From Afifella pfennigii DSM 17143 (lineage in GTDB: Bacteria > Pseudomonadota > Alphaproteobacteria > Rhizobiales > Afifellaceae), in contig NZ_JHZK01000001.1 in assembly GCF_000688515.1 (NCBI RefSeq), positions 186,001 through 250,000 of the forward strand: a DNA stretch of 64,000 bases, given 5' to 3'. Positions 53,031-62,631 of the stretch are shown one piece after another. The notes under the pieces were generated by a model. That model saw only the letters and a list, made by a program, of their open reading frames with translations. It was not told the DNA's origin and searched no databases. A program made the translations under genes and the position numbers. Numbering within the stretch: position 1 is the stretch's first letter; each line of letters starts with the position of its first letter.

Positions 53031-54317
53031 TCACGTCCGGGTCTGTCCGGCGCCGTGGACGCAGTATTTGAAGCTCGTCAACTGCTCCACGCCCACCGGC
53101 CCGCGGGCATGCATGCGCCCCGTGGCAATGCCGATTTCCGCGCCCATGCCGAACTCCCCGCCATCGGCGAATTGCGTGGAGGCGTTGTGCAGCACGATGG
53201 CCGAATCGACGACCGACAGGAAGCGACGCGCCGCTTCTTCGTCGCTCGTGACGATCGCCTCGGTATGGCCGGAGCTGTAGCTGGCGATATGCTCCAACGC
53301 CTCTTCCAACCCGTCCACGACCTTCACCGCGATGATGGCGGCGAGATATTCCTTCGGCCAGTCCTCCTCGCTGGCCGGCACGGCGCCGGCAAAGCGGGCG
53401 ACAACCTCCGCATCGCCGCGGATTTCGCAGCCGCCCTCGGCGAGCGCCGTCAGGATCGGCTGCAGATGCGTATCGACGACCGCCCGGTCGATGAGGAGCG
53501 TCTCGGCGGCGCCGCAAATGCCGGTGCGTCTGAGCTTGGAGTTGAGGACGACGTCCTTGGCCATCTCCAGATCGGCGCCTGCATGGATATAGACATGGCA
53601 GACGCCCTCCAGATGGGCGAAGACGGGCACGCGCGCCTCGTTCTGCACCCTTTCCACCAGCGAGCGGCCGCCGCGCGGCACGATGACGTCGACATTGCCG
53701 GAAAGGCCGGTGAGCATCTCGCCGACGGCCGCACGGTCGCGGGTAGGCACGCGCTGGATGGCGTCTTCCGGCAGGCCGGCCGCCCTCAGCCCCTCCACCA
53801 GGCAGGCGTGGATGGCGGCGGAACTTTCGGTGGAATCGGAGCCGCCGCGCAAAATCACGGCGTTGCCGGCCTTCAGGCACAGCGCGCCGGCATCGGCGGT
53901 GACGTTCGGCCGGCTCTCATAGATGACGCCGATGACGCCGAGCGGCGTCCTGACGCGCTCGATCGCAAGGCCGTTCGGCCGCGTCCAGGAGGCAGTGACG
54001 TCGCCGACGGGATCGGCAAGCTCTGCAATAGCCTCCACGCTTGCCGCGATCGCCTCCACCCGGCCCGCATCGAGCCGCAACCGGTCGAGCATCGCCGATG
54101 ACAGGCCCTGCGCCTCGCCGCGCTGCATGTCGAGCGCGTTCGCCTCCAGGATCGGCTCCACGTTCCGGCGGATCGCCTCGGCCATGGCAAGGAGCGCCTT
54201 GAGCTTCGTCGCGGCGGAAGCGAGCGCCAACGGTCGCGCGGCCGCCCGGGCGCGGCGGCCGATCTCGGCCATCAGCGCGGCGGTGTCACCATCCGTCTTC
54301 AGCGCAACGACGCTCAT
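53031..54317 (-). CDS. proA: Glutamate-5-semialdehyde dehydrogenase
   Basis: Reduces gamma-glutamyl phosphate in proline synthesis. 428 residues from ATG 54315-54317, which follows GGAGAGGAAG; an ATG 12 bp upstream is in frame. Key blocks are [37 protein letters not shown] and the catalytic Cys in [14 protein letters not shown], with [22 protein letters not shown]. It follows proB by about 70 bp. Confidence 0.96.
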   Translation of the reverse strand: MSVVALKTDGDTAALMAEIGRRARAAARPLALASAATKLKALLAMAEAIRRNVEPILEANALDMQRGEAQGLSSAMLDRLRLDAGRVEAIAASVEAIAELADPVGDVTASWTRPNGLAIERVRTPLGVIGVIYESRPNVTADAGALCLKAGNAVILRGGSDSTESSAAIHACLVEGLRAAGLPEDAIQRVPTRDRAAVGEMLTGLSGNVDVIVPRGGRSLVERVQNEARVPVFAHLEGVCHVYIHAGADLEMAKDVVLNSKLRRTGICGAAETLLIDRAVVDTHLQPILTALAEGGCEIRGDAEVVARFAGAVPASEEDWPKEYLAAIIAVKVVDGLEEALEHIASYSSGHTEAIVTSDEEAARRFLSVVDSAIVLHNASTQFADGGEFGMGAEIGIATGRMHARGPVGVEQLTSFKYCVHGAGQTRT

Positions 54318-54385
54318 CTTCCTCTCCATAGGCTTCCACTAGGTGATAGCGCGGGGCGCGCAGGCTCCACAAGGCCGCTCATGTC

Positions 54386-55516
54386 TTACGCCTCCCCCTT
54401 CGCCGGCTCGCGTAGCACCATGTCGTCGCGGTGCACCAGCGCCGGACGGCGGGTATAGCCGAGAATGGCGGCGATCTCCTTCGATTGCCGGCCGATGATC
54501 TGCGCCGCCTCCTCCGCGTCGTAAGCGACGATGCCGCGGCCGATCTCCCCGCCGGCGGGATCGAGAAGCATCACCGTATCGCCGCGCTGGAAGCGGCCGG
54601 AATGACCCGTGACACCTGCCGGCAGGAGCGAGCGGCCGGCACCCAGCGCCTTCACCGCGCCCGCATCGAGGAAGAGCGAGCCCTTCGGCTCCAGATGCCC
54701 GGCGATCCAGGCCTTGCGTGCCGAGGCGGGCGTCGTCTGCGGGCGGAAGAGCGTCGAGGGAGCGCCTTCGGCGACGCGCTTCAAGGGATTGAGATGGTGG
54801 CCGGAGGCGATCACCATCGCCGCGCCGGCGGCGACCGCGATCTTGCCGGCCTCGATCTTGGTGCGCATGCCCCCGCGCGACAACTCCGAGCCGGCATCGC
54901 CCGCCATCGCCTCGATCTCGGCGGTGATCTGCGGCACCTCGCGGATGAGCCTGGCGTCCTTCGCCTGCGCCGGCGGGGCCGAATAGAGCCCGTCGACATC
55001 GGAAAGGAGAACCAGGCAATCGGCGCCGACCATCGCCGCGACGCGCGCCGCCAGCCGGTCGTTGTCGCCGTAGCGGATCTCGTTGGTGGCCACCGTGTCG
55101 TTCTCGTTGATCACCGGCACGGCCTTGAGCGAAAGCAGCGTCGTCAAGGTGGCGCGGGCGTTGAGATAGCGCCGCCGCTCCTCCGTATCGCCGAGCGTCA
55201 AGAGCACCTGCGCGGCGTGGATGGAGCGCGCCTGCAAGACCTCCGCCCAGGCGCGCGACAGGCCGATCTGGCCGATGGCGGCGGCCGCCTGCGCCTCTTC
55301 CAGCTTCAGTTTTCTTCCCGCCAGGCCGAGCCGGGCACGCCCGAGCGCGATGGCGCCGGAGGAGACGACGAGGCAATCCGCCCCCGCCGCCGCCAGATCG
55401 GCGATGTCCGCGGCGAGCGAATCGAGCCATTCCCTCCTGACGTCGCCGCCGCGCTCGACAAGCAGCGAGGAGCCGACCTTGACGACAATCCGTCGGTAGC
55501 GCGCAAGCTTCGTCAT
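54386..55516 (-). CDS. proB: Glutamate 5-kinase
   Basis: First enzyme of proline synthesis. 376 residues: [59 protein letters not shown] and [19 protein letters not shown] form the kinase domain. The C-terminal PUA domain starts near residue 280. The order obgE-proB-proA-nadD is the conserved alphaproteobacterial one. Confidence 0.96.
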   Translation of the reverse strand: MTKLARYRRIVVKVGSSLLVERGGDVRREWLDSLAADIADLAAAGADCLVVSSGAIALGRARLGLAGRKLKLEEAQAAAAIGQIGLSRAWAEVLQARSIHAAQVLLTLGDTEERRRYLNARATLTTLLSLKAVPVINENDTVATNEIRYGDNDRLAARVAAMVGADCLVLLSDVDGLYSAPPAQAKDARLIREVPQITAEIEAMAGDAGSELSRGGMRTKIEAGKIAVAAGAAMVIASGHHLNPLKRVAEGAPSTLFRPQTTPASARKAWIAGHLEPKGSLFLDAGAVKALGAGRSLLPAGVTGHSGRFQRGDTVMLLDPAGGEIGRGIVAYDAEEAAQIIGRQSKEIAAILGYTRRPALVHRDDMVLREPAKGEA

Positions 55517-55523
55517 CGCCGCC

Positions 55524-57136
<1,613 letters not shown>

Positions 57137-57154
57137 GGATGGAGCACCGGAATC

Positions 57155-57188
57155 GAAAAGGGGAAGCAGTTGCCCGCTTCCCCTTTTC
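57155..57188. terminator. Strong hairpin between rpmA and the GNAT gene
   Basis: GAAAAGGGGAAGC pairs perfectly with GCTTCCCCTTTTC (13 bp) around an 8-base loop. On the minus strand the TTTT of the second arm gives it terminator character for the rplU-rpmA transcript. Confidence 0.85.
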
Positions 57189-57229
57189 TGTCGTTTCGCT
57201 TGGATCGGCGGGAGGCCGCGCCAGGGCGG

Positions 57230-57499
57230 CTATTCGGCAGCCTCCTGCGGCGGCAGCACCGACACATAGGTGCGCCCTTTGAGGCCCTTATGGAACTCAA
57301 CCTTGCCTTCCGTCAGCGCGAAGATCGTATGGTCCTTGCCGAGCCCGACATTCTGGCCCGGATGCCAGCGGGTGCCGCGCTGGCGCACGATGATGTTGCC
57401 GGCCAGAACGCTCTCGCCGCCGAACTTCTTCACGCCAAGGCGCCTGCCGGCGGTATCGCGACCGTTGCGGGAGGAGCCGCCTGCCTTTTTGTGCGCCAT
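57230..57499 (-). CDS. rpmA: 50S ribosomal protein L27
   Basis: An 89-residue large-subunit protein beginning [29 protein letters not shown] and containing [27 protein letters not shown]. The flexible N-terminus approaches the peptidyl-transferase centre. It follows rplU by 6 bp. Confidence 0.97.
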   Translation of the reverse strand: MAHKKAGGSSRNGRDTAGRRLGVKKFGGESVLAGNIIVRQRGTRWHPGQNVGLGKDHTIFALTEGKVEFHKGLKGRTYVSVLPPQEAAE

Positions 57500-57505
57500 T
57501 TCTCG

Positions 57506-58216
57506 TTACTCCTTCGTCTCGTCGGCGAGCGCCTTGGCCTGACCGACCCAGTCCTCGCTCTCCGCCTTGCCCTTCAGCTTCAGCTCCTCGTCGAGGCGCT
57601 GAAGGTCGTCCTTGGAAAAGCCGGCGATCTGGTCGTAGCGGGTAACGCCGACCGCGTTCAGCTTCTTCTCCATCGCCGGCCCGACGCCGGGCAGCTTCTT
57701 CAAATCGTCCGCCGGACCCTCCGGGGCCTTGAACAGCGCACCGGCCTCTTCCGCCTTCGGTTCCGCCTTGGCGGAGGTTTCCGACGCCTTGGCCGCCTTC
57801 TTCTTCGGCGCAGCCTCTTCGGCGGCCGGCGCGGCAGCCTTCGGCGCCTCTTCCTTCTCCGCCTTCTTCGGCGCGGCCTTCTTGGCGGCGGACGGCTTCT
57901 TGCCGTCGGTCAGGATCTCGGTGACCCGCACCAGCGTATATTCCTGGCGGTGGCCGTTCTTGCGCCGCGAATTCTGCCGCCGGCGCTTCTTGAAGATGAT
58001 GATCTTGCGGCCGCGCTTCTGCTCCACGATCTCCGCCGCGACCGACGCGCCGCTGACCAGCGGGGAGCCGATCTTCGGCTCGCCCTCGCCGCCGAGCATG
58101 AGCACGTCGTCGAAGGTGACGGTATCGCCCGCCTCGCCGGCGAGTCTTTCCACTTCAAGAACGCTTTCGGCGGCGACGCGGTATTGCTTGCCGCCGGTTC
58201 TGATGACTGCGAACAT
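57506..58216 (-). CDS. rplU: 50S ribosomal protein L21 with long C-terminal extension
   Basis: A 236-residue protein. Residues 1-103 are ordinary L21 ([50 protein letters not shown]). The C-terminal half adds an Ala/Lys/Glu-rich linker and a folded tail near 180-236 ([29 protein letters not shown]), which looks like a helix-hairpin-helix module. Such extensions occur in Hyphomicrobiales L21 and NuoE proteins. Start is ATG 58214-58216; the upstream frame reads as non-coding. Confidence 0.93.
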   Translation of the reverse strand: MFAVIRTGGKQYRVAAESVLEVERLAGEAGDTVTFDDVLMLGGEGEPKIGSPLVSGASVAAEIVEQKRGRKIIIFKKRRRQNSRRKNGHRQEYTLVRVTEILTDGKKPSAAKKAAPKKAEKEEAPKAAAPAAEEAAPKKKAAKASETSAKAEPKAEEAGALFKAPEGPADDLKKLPGVGPAMEKKLNAVGVTRYDQIAGFSKDDLQRLDEELKLKGKAESEDWVGQAKALADETKE

Positions 58217-58433
58217 TGCTGCCTCGTGTTCGATCCCGCCCTGACGGCGCTTTAGGCCCCGCCGGATCGGCTTTTTGTTCAGTCTGACCGGTTGCTCCGA
58301 AGGCCCCTTAAAGGAGCTGAACGGAGAAAGGCGCGGGCTTGGCCCACGCCGGTTGCCCGCGAGATGGCCCATGATCTCGGCGAAGTCAAGGCCCTGCCCT
58401 GGTTAGGCCCTGCCCTGGTTAGGCCTTTCCCTT

Positions 58434-59465
58434 TCAGGACGCCAGCATCGCCTGTCTCGCCCGCTCGGCGAACTTCGCCGCAAGCGGCGCCACCTCGCGC
58501 GCGTTGTGGGCGGCGGCCGTCCCCGTCCTTGCCCGCTCGGCGATGCCCACGAAGATGACCGCGAAGCGAAAGAGCGCGAAGACGACGTGGAAGCGCCCGA
58601 GCGGCGAGGTCGGCGCCGCATGCGCGAAATAATGCGCCACGAACGCCTTCTCGCAAGGAATGCCGAGCGCCGCCAGGTCGAGCCCCAACAGGCCGCCATA
58701 TTCCTCCGGCGCGCTGCGCCAGGCGATGCAGGCAAAGCCGAGATCCGCCAGGGGATGGCCGAGCGTCGCCAGCTCCCAGTCGAGGATGCCGATGACCTCC
58801 GCCCTTTGCGGATGGAACATGAGATTGCCGAGCCGGAAGTCGCCATGGGCGATGGCGCGCCGTTCCTCCTCGGGCGGCATGTTCTGCGCAAGCCATTGGC
58901 AAACCTCGTCGAGGGCGGCGATGCGCTCGCCCGGCGATTGCGCGTATTGCCGCGACCAGCGCCGGAACTGGCGCTCGAAGTAATTGCCGGGCGGACCGAA
59001 GTCGCCGAGCCCGAGCTCCGCCGGATCGACGGCGTGCAGCCGCGCCAGGGCTTCCGCCATGGCAAGATAGATGGCGCGCCGCGCCTCAGGGCTGAGCCCG
59101 GGAAGCGCGCAATCGTGGAACACCCGGCCTTCGAGCCGCCGCATCAGATAGAAGGGCGTGCCGAGGACCGAGCTGTCCTCGCACAGCGCCAAGACCTCCG
59201 GCACCGGGACATCCGTCGGCCCGAGCGCCTTCATCACCCGGAATTCGCGCTCGATCGCATGCGCGCCCGGCAGGATGTCGCCGACCGGCTTCTTGCGCAA
59301 AACCAGGCGGCGGCGGCCGAAATCGACGAAATAGGTGGGGTTCGACTGACCGCCGGCGACGCGTTCCACCTGCGTCTCGCCTGTCTTGTCGGCGAACAGC
59401 TCCTGCAGATAGGCGCGCAGCGCGGCGACATCGAAATCGATTGCCGCGCTTCGGCCCGCCCTCAT
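58434..59465 (-). CDS. Aminoglycoside-phosphotransferase-family kinase
   Basis: A 343-residue kinase-like protein. RVAGGQSNPTYFVDFGRRRLVLRKKP is the nucleotide-binding lobe, IAHGDFRLGNLMFHPQRAEVIGILDWELATLGHPLADLGF holds the catalytic HGDxxxxN and DWE motifs. It immediately follows an acyl-CoA dehydrogenase gene, matching bacterial LvaA/LvaC-type and eukaryotic ACAD10/11-type partners, so I infer phosphorylation of a hydroxyacyl-CoA instead of an antibiotic. Start uncertain between 59465 and 59483. Confidence 0.85.
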   Translation of the reverse strand: MRAGRSAAIDFDVAALRAYLQELFADKTGETQVERVAGGQSNPTYFVDFGRRRLVLRKKPVGDILPGAHAIEREFRVMKALGPTDVPVPEVLALCEDSSVLGTPFYLMRRLEGRVFHDCALPGLSPEARRAIYLAMAEALARLHAVDPAELGLGDFGPPGNYFERQFRRWSRQYAQSPGERIAALDEVCQWLAQNMPPEEERRAIAHGDFRLGNLMFHPQRAEVIGILDWELATLGHPLADLGFACIAWRSAPEEYGGLLGLDLAALGIPCEKAFVAHYFAHAAPTSPLGRFHVVFALFRFAVIFVGIAERARTGTAAAHNAREVAPLAAKFAERARQAMLAS

Positions 59466-59472
59466 GGCGCCC

Positions 59473-60675
59473 TCATGCGACATCCCAGGACCAGAAGCTG
59501 CGATCCTCCGCTTGCAGGAGCCGGTGCAGCACCATCTTGTGCACCTCGTCGGCGCCGTCGACCAGCCGCGCCTGCCGCGCATAGCGGTAGATCCATTCCA
59601 GCACCGTATCCTTGGAATAGCCGCGCGCGCCGTTGATCTGGATGGCGGTGTCGGCCGCCGCATGCAGGAGATTGGCGACATGGATCTTGGCCATCGAGAC
59701 CTCCTTGCGGGCAAAGCCGCCGCGGTCGAGCTCCCAGGCCGCCTTCATCACCAGAAGCCGGCCGATCTCGATGCGGTAGGCGAGATCGCCGAGCATCATC
59801 TGCACGCTTTCCCGGTCGGCAAGACGCATGCCGAAGCCGTGCCGGCGCTCCGCATAGTCGCGGGCGATCTCCACGCAGCGCTTGGCAAGGCCGAGCCAGC
59901 GCATGCAATGGGTCAGGCGCGCCGGCCCGAGCCGCATCTGCGTCACCTTCAGCCCCCTGCCCTCCTCCAGCAGAACGTTTTCCGCCGGCACTTCCAGCCC
60001 CTCGAAGACCAGTTCGCAATGCCCGCCATGCTCCTCCGGCCCGAGGATTTCGATGCGCCGGTCGATCCGCCATCCCGGCTGGTCGGCATCGAAGAGGAAG
60101 GCCGTCAGCCCGCGGCGCGGATCCTCGGAGGTTCGTGCCACGACGATGAACCTTTCCGCCTCCGCCGCCCCGGTGGCGAACCATTTGCGGCCCGTAATGA
60201 CATAGCTGTCGCCGCGCCTTTGCGCCGTCGTCTGCATCATGGATGGGTCGGAGCCGCCGCCCGGATGCGGCTCCGTCATGGCGAAGGAGGAGCGCGCCCT
60301 GCCCTCCATGACGGGCTTCAGCCACCACTCCTTCTGCGCCTTCGTGCCGGCCGCCTCCAGGAGCATCATGTTGCCGTCGTCGGGCGCGGCGCAATTGAAG
60401 GTGACCGGCCCGAAGATGGAGCGGTTCATCTCCTCGTAGCAGACCGCCATGCCGACCCGCCCGAGCCCCTGGCCGCCGTTTTCCGGCTTCAATTGCAGGC
60501 ACCAGAGGCCCTCCGCGCGCGCTTTGGCGCGCAGCTCCTGCAAAAGGTCGCGGCGGATGTTCTCCTGCGCGTCGAAGGAGGCCCTGTCGGCCTCCAGCGG
60601 CAGGATGTGCTCCTCGACGAAGGCGGCGATGCGCGTGCGAAAATCCTCGATCCTGGAGGAGATGGTGAAGTCCAT
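59473..60675 (-). CDS. Acyl-CoA dehydrogenase
   Basis: A 400-residue flavoenzyme. Blocks VEEHILPLEADRASFDAQ, FAMTEPHPGGGSDPSMMQTTAQRRGDSYVITGRKWFATGA and AWELDRGGFARKEVSMAKIHVANLLHAAADTAIQINGARGYSKDTVLEWIYRYARQARLVDGADE match the ACAD11-like group. It is the first gene of a two-gene operon with the kinase. Three 17-bp repeats stand 36 bp upstream. Function inferred as acyl-CoA oxidation or 4-phosphoryl elimination. Confidence 0.88.
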   Translation of the reverse strand: MDFTISSRIEDFRTRIAAFVEEHILPLEADRASFDAQENIRRDLLQELRAKARAEGLWCLQLKPENGGQGLGRVGMAVCYEEMNRSIFGPVTFNCAAPDDGNMMLLEAAGTKAQKEWWLKPVMEGRARSSFAMTEPHPGGGSDPSMMQTTAQRRGDSYVITGRKWFATGAAEAERFIVVARTSEDPRRGLTAFLFDADQPGWRIDRRIEILGPEEHGGHCELVFEGLEVPAENVLLEEGRGLKVTQMRLGPARLTHCMRWLGLAKRCVEIARDYAERRHGFGMRLADRESVQMMLGDLAYRIEIGRLLVMKAAWELDRGGFARKEVSMAKIHVANLLHAAADTAIQINGARGYSKDTVLEWIYRYARQARLVDGADEVHKMVLHRLLQAEDRSFWSWDVA

Positions 60676-60710
60676 GTTCGTTTCCGCCCCGTCGCTGCGA
60701 TGCCCGTTGC

Positions 60711-60761
60711 CCTATCGATAGCCGCGCCCTATCGATAGCCGCGCCCTATCGATAGCCGCGA
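60711..60761. repeat. Three 17-bp tandem repeats each containing CTATCGATAG
   Basis: The unit CCTATCGATAGCCGCGC repeats three times with exact 17-bp phase (the last copy ends GAGG). Each carries the perfect palindrome CTATCGATAG. They lie 36 bp before the start codon of the acyl-CoA dehydrogenase gene, where a regulator-binding array would be expected. Confidence 0.75.
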
Positions 60762-60933
60762 GGTGGCCGTTTGCACAACGGCCGGGCGGCCGGCAAAGCT
60801 GCGGGAAAGCCGCGAACGAGCGCCGACCCCTTTTTTGCGGCGATGCCGCGCGCACGGGCGCGACGGGTGCACAGGGCCTTGTCAGCGGCGCCGGCGATGC
60901 GTAGATACGGCGCGCCTCGCGCCATTTACCCAC

Positions 60934-61023
60934 GGAGGGGTGCCGGAGTGGTCGAACGGGGCGGTCTCGAAAACCGTTGTGCGCGTGAGCGTACCGTGGG
61001 TTCGAATCCCACCCCCTCCGCCA
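60934..61023 (+). tRNA. tRNA-Ser (anticodon CGA)
   Basis: A 90-nt class II tRNA with encoded CCA. Acceptor arms GGAGGGG and CCCCTCC pair; the anticodon loop CTCGAAA gives CGA; a long variable arm (TGTGCGCGTGAGCGTA) and the T arm GGGTTCGAATCCC follow. It decodes UCG. Confidence 0.95.
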
Positions 61024-61175
61024 CTCTGGAACATAAGTGCGAACGCCGTTCGCGGCCGTTCCTACTTTATGTTCTACCGCACGTTGCGGCTTCCGGACCC
61101 TGTTACCTTAAACTGTACCACCTCCGCCGCCTCAGCTCTTTGCAAGCCCGCCGAACTTCGCTTCGTAGGCTGACC

Positions 61176-61469
61176 TTAAGCTGCGACGATAGGGGCGATA
61201 TCGTCTAAAGACTCTCCTGCGTCGCTGGCCATGTCGAGGTCGAAGCGCAATTGCAAATTGAGCCAAAACTCGGGCGTGGTGCGTAGAGCGCGCGCCAGAC
61301 GCAGCGCAGTGTTCGGAGTTACGGCAGCCTGACCACGGATGAGTCGGGTGACGCGGTTGGTCGGCACGTGAATCGTGCGAGCTAGTTCCGATGCGCTCAC
61401 GCCGAGTGGCTCAAGGAATTCCTTGTCGAGAATCTCCCCGGGATGGATAGGATCATAATTCGTCGTCAT
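61176..61469 (-). CDS. higA: HigA-family antitoxin
   Basis: A 97-residue XRE-type DNA-binding protein: PIHPGEILDKEFLEPLGVSASELARTIHVPTNRVTRLIRGQAAVTPNTALRLARAL is the HigA-like helix-turn-helix, ending with TTPEFWLNLQLRFDLD. It should neutralise the upstream HigB toxin and repress the operon. It lies 86 bp after the toxin gene, a longer gap than the common 10-20 bp. Confidence 0.93.
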   Translation of the reverse strand: MTTNYDPIHPGEILDKEFLEPLGVSASELARTIHVPTNRVTRLIRGQAAVTPNTALRLARALRTTPEFWLNLQLRFDLDMASDAGESLDDIAPIVAA

Positions 61470-61555
61470 GTCGCGTTCGGGCCTCCTTGCCCAGCTCCGC
61501 GGGCCTCTTCCAGCCTAAGCAGGCTTGCCCATCGTGCGCGATGCCCTCGGAAGGG

Positions 61556-61834
61556 CTAGTGATAATCCACAATCTCCACTTCTTGCGGCCCCTCTTGCGT
61601 CCAGACAAAGCAAAGCCGCCATTGGTCGTTAATCCGAATGGAATGAGCTCCAGCCCTGTCCCCGCGCAGCGCCTCCAAACGATTGCCAGGGGGGCGCCGC
61701 AAATCGTCCAAGACGCCGGCGGCATCAAGCATCAGCAACTTACGCCTTGCTTGTCGCTCAATGGCACCGAATCGTCGCGAACGCTTACGCCTGAACAGCG
61801 CTTCGGTCTCGCGACAACTGAAGGACTGTATCAT
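61556..61834 (-). CDS. higB: HigB/RelE-family toxin
   Basis: A 92-residue mRNA interferase. It begins MIQSFSCRETEALFRRKRSRRF, continues LDDLRRPPGNRLEALRGDRAGAHSIRINDQWRLCFVW and ends VEIVDYH, the RelE-fold signature of HigB. ATG 61832-61834. It precedes higA, the normal toxin-first order of hig loci. Confidence 0.93.
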   Translation of the reverse strand: MIQSFSCRETEALFRRKRSRRFGAIERQARRKLLMLDAAGVLDDLRRPPGNRLEALRGDRAGAHSIRINDQWRLCFVWTQEGPQEVEIVDYH

Positions 61835-61868
61835 AGCGTCGGCGCATGACCCGTCTACAATGAGATCA

Positions 61869-61892
61869 ATTACGCGTTACGTAATATGTAAT
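61869..61892. promoter_or_regulatory. Inverted-repeat operator candidate upstream of higBA
   Basis: ATTACG (61869-61874) and CGTAAT (61880-61885) form a perfect dyad with a 5-bp spacer, 35 bp before the toxin start. HigA operators are usually such dyads, so this is the likely autoregulatory site. The adjoining 18-mer is nearly identical to one in the znu promoter region. Confidence 0.6.
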
Positions 61893-62121
61893 GGCCATGG
61901 TGTCAATCCCCAACGCCCGGGCAATGATTGACAAAACTCGCCCGATCATAGCGCTATAGCGAGGGAATAGTTCGCGTTTTCATCGCGCGTTGCCCGCCAT
62001 CACCATACGCGACCGGGATCGAACCGGCGCCTGACCTCGCCGACGACGGCTCCGTTCCTGCTGACGGCCCAGAACGCCGTGCTGGGCTCCTTCAGCGACG
62101 GCGCAGCTGTGGGTGCCGACC

Positions 62122-62403
62122 TCACTTGGCTGGCGACTGCCTGAGAATCTCGCCGCTCAGCGGGTGGACGTAGAGCTCAAGCTCGTTTCCGTTGGCCGCG
62201 GTGGCTTCAACCTCGTAGACGCTCTCCTCGGCGGCAACACAGGTCACCGTGAGGTCCCGGTTCATGATGAGCTTGGCGATCTTAGCCTTGCTCATCCATT
62301 CTGAGCGGGGGGCGTCGGTCCCCTTTGGCGCATCAGAGGACGCCAGGACGGGGCTGCTGACGAGAAGCGCGAGCGCAGCGGCGGCGACGAAGGGCTTGCA
62401 CAT
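62122..62403 (-). CDS. Exported PepSY-domain protein
   Basis: A 93-residue periplasmic protein with signal peptide MCKPFVAAAALALLVSSPVLAS. The remainder is one PepSY domain: AKIAKLIMNRDLTVTCVAAEESVYEVEATAANGNELELYVHPLSGEIL. A single Cys is in the domain. PepSY proteins often sit next to two-component or haem/copper genes; here it is alone with a CTGTCAG-type repeat region upstream. Function unknown. Confidence 0.8.
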   Translation of the reverse strand: MCKPFVAAAALALLVSSPVLASSDAPKGTDAPRSEWMSKAKIAKLIMNRDLTVTCVAAEESVYEVEATAANGNELELYVHPLSGEILRQSPAK

Positions 62404-62472
62404 GAGGGGGTCCTCCTTGAGGGCACGCGGCTGAAACTGCGGCGGTACAGGAGGTGCCGTGCCATAGCTGTG

Positions 62473-62582
62473 CTGACAGACGCCTGACCGATCCTGTCAG
62501 CGGGCTGTCAGGTCCGCGCGGTCCGGTGGCCACGCTTGCAGGCGGGGGCAGCCGTGAAGGTCGCCGTGAGAATTGCTGTCAG
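62473..62582. promoter_or_regulatory. Four CTGACAG/CTGTCAG heptamers upstream of the PepSY gene
   Basis: CTGACAG at 62473-62479 is followed by its reverse complement CTGTCAG at 62494-62500, 62505-62511 and 62576-62582. The first pair forms an inverted repeat with a 14-bp spacer. It lies 70-180 bp upstream of the PepSY start and may be an operator; chance is not excluded. Confidence 0.4.
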
Positions 62583-62631
62583 AAACGGATGGGGGTGGCG
62601 GTACCGAGCGAGCGCGACTGGGCGTGCGTCG

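Noticed and set aside
58434-59465. Aminoglycoside resistance gene
   Set aside because: The kinase shares the APH fold but is in an operon with an acyl-CoA dehydrogenase; no resistance context.
61453-61728. Alternative 91-residue frame between higB and higA
   Set aside because: It overlaps the toxin gene in another frame and lacks toxin or antitoxin features.
61893-62121. 39-codon frame starting GTG after the PepSY stop
   Set aside because: Short, no ribosome-binding site and no recognisable domain; I could not support it.
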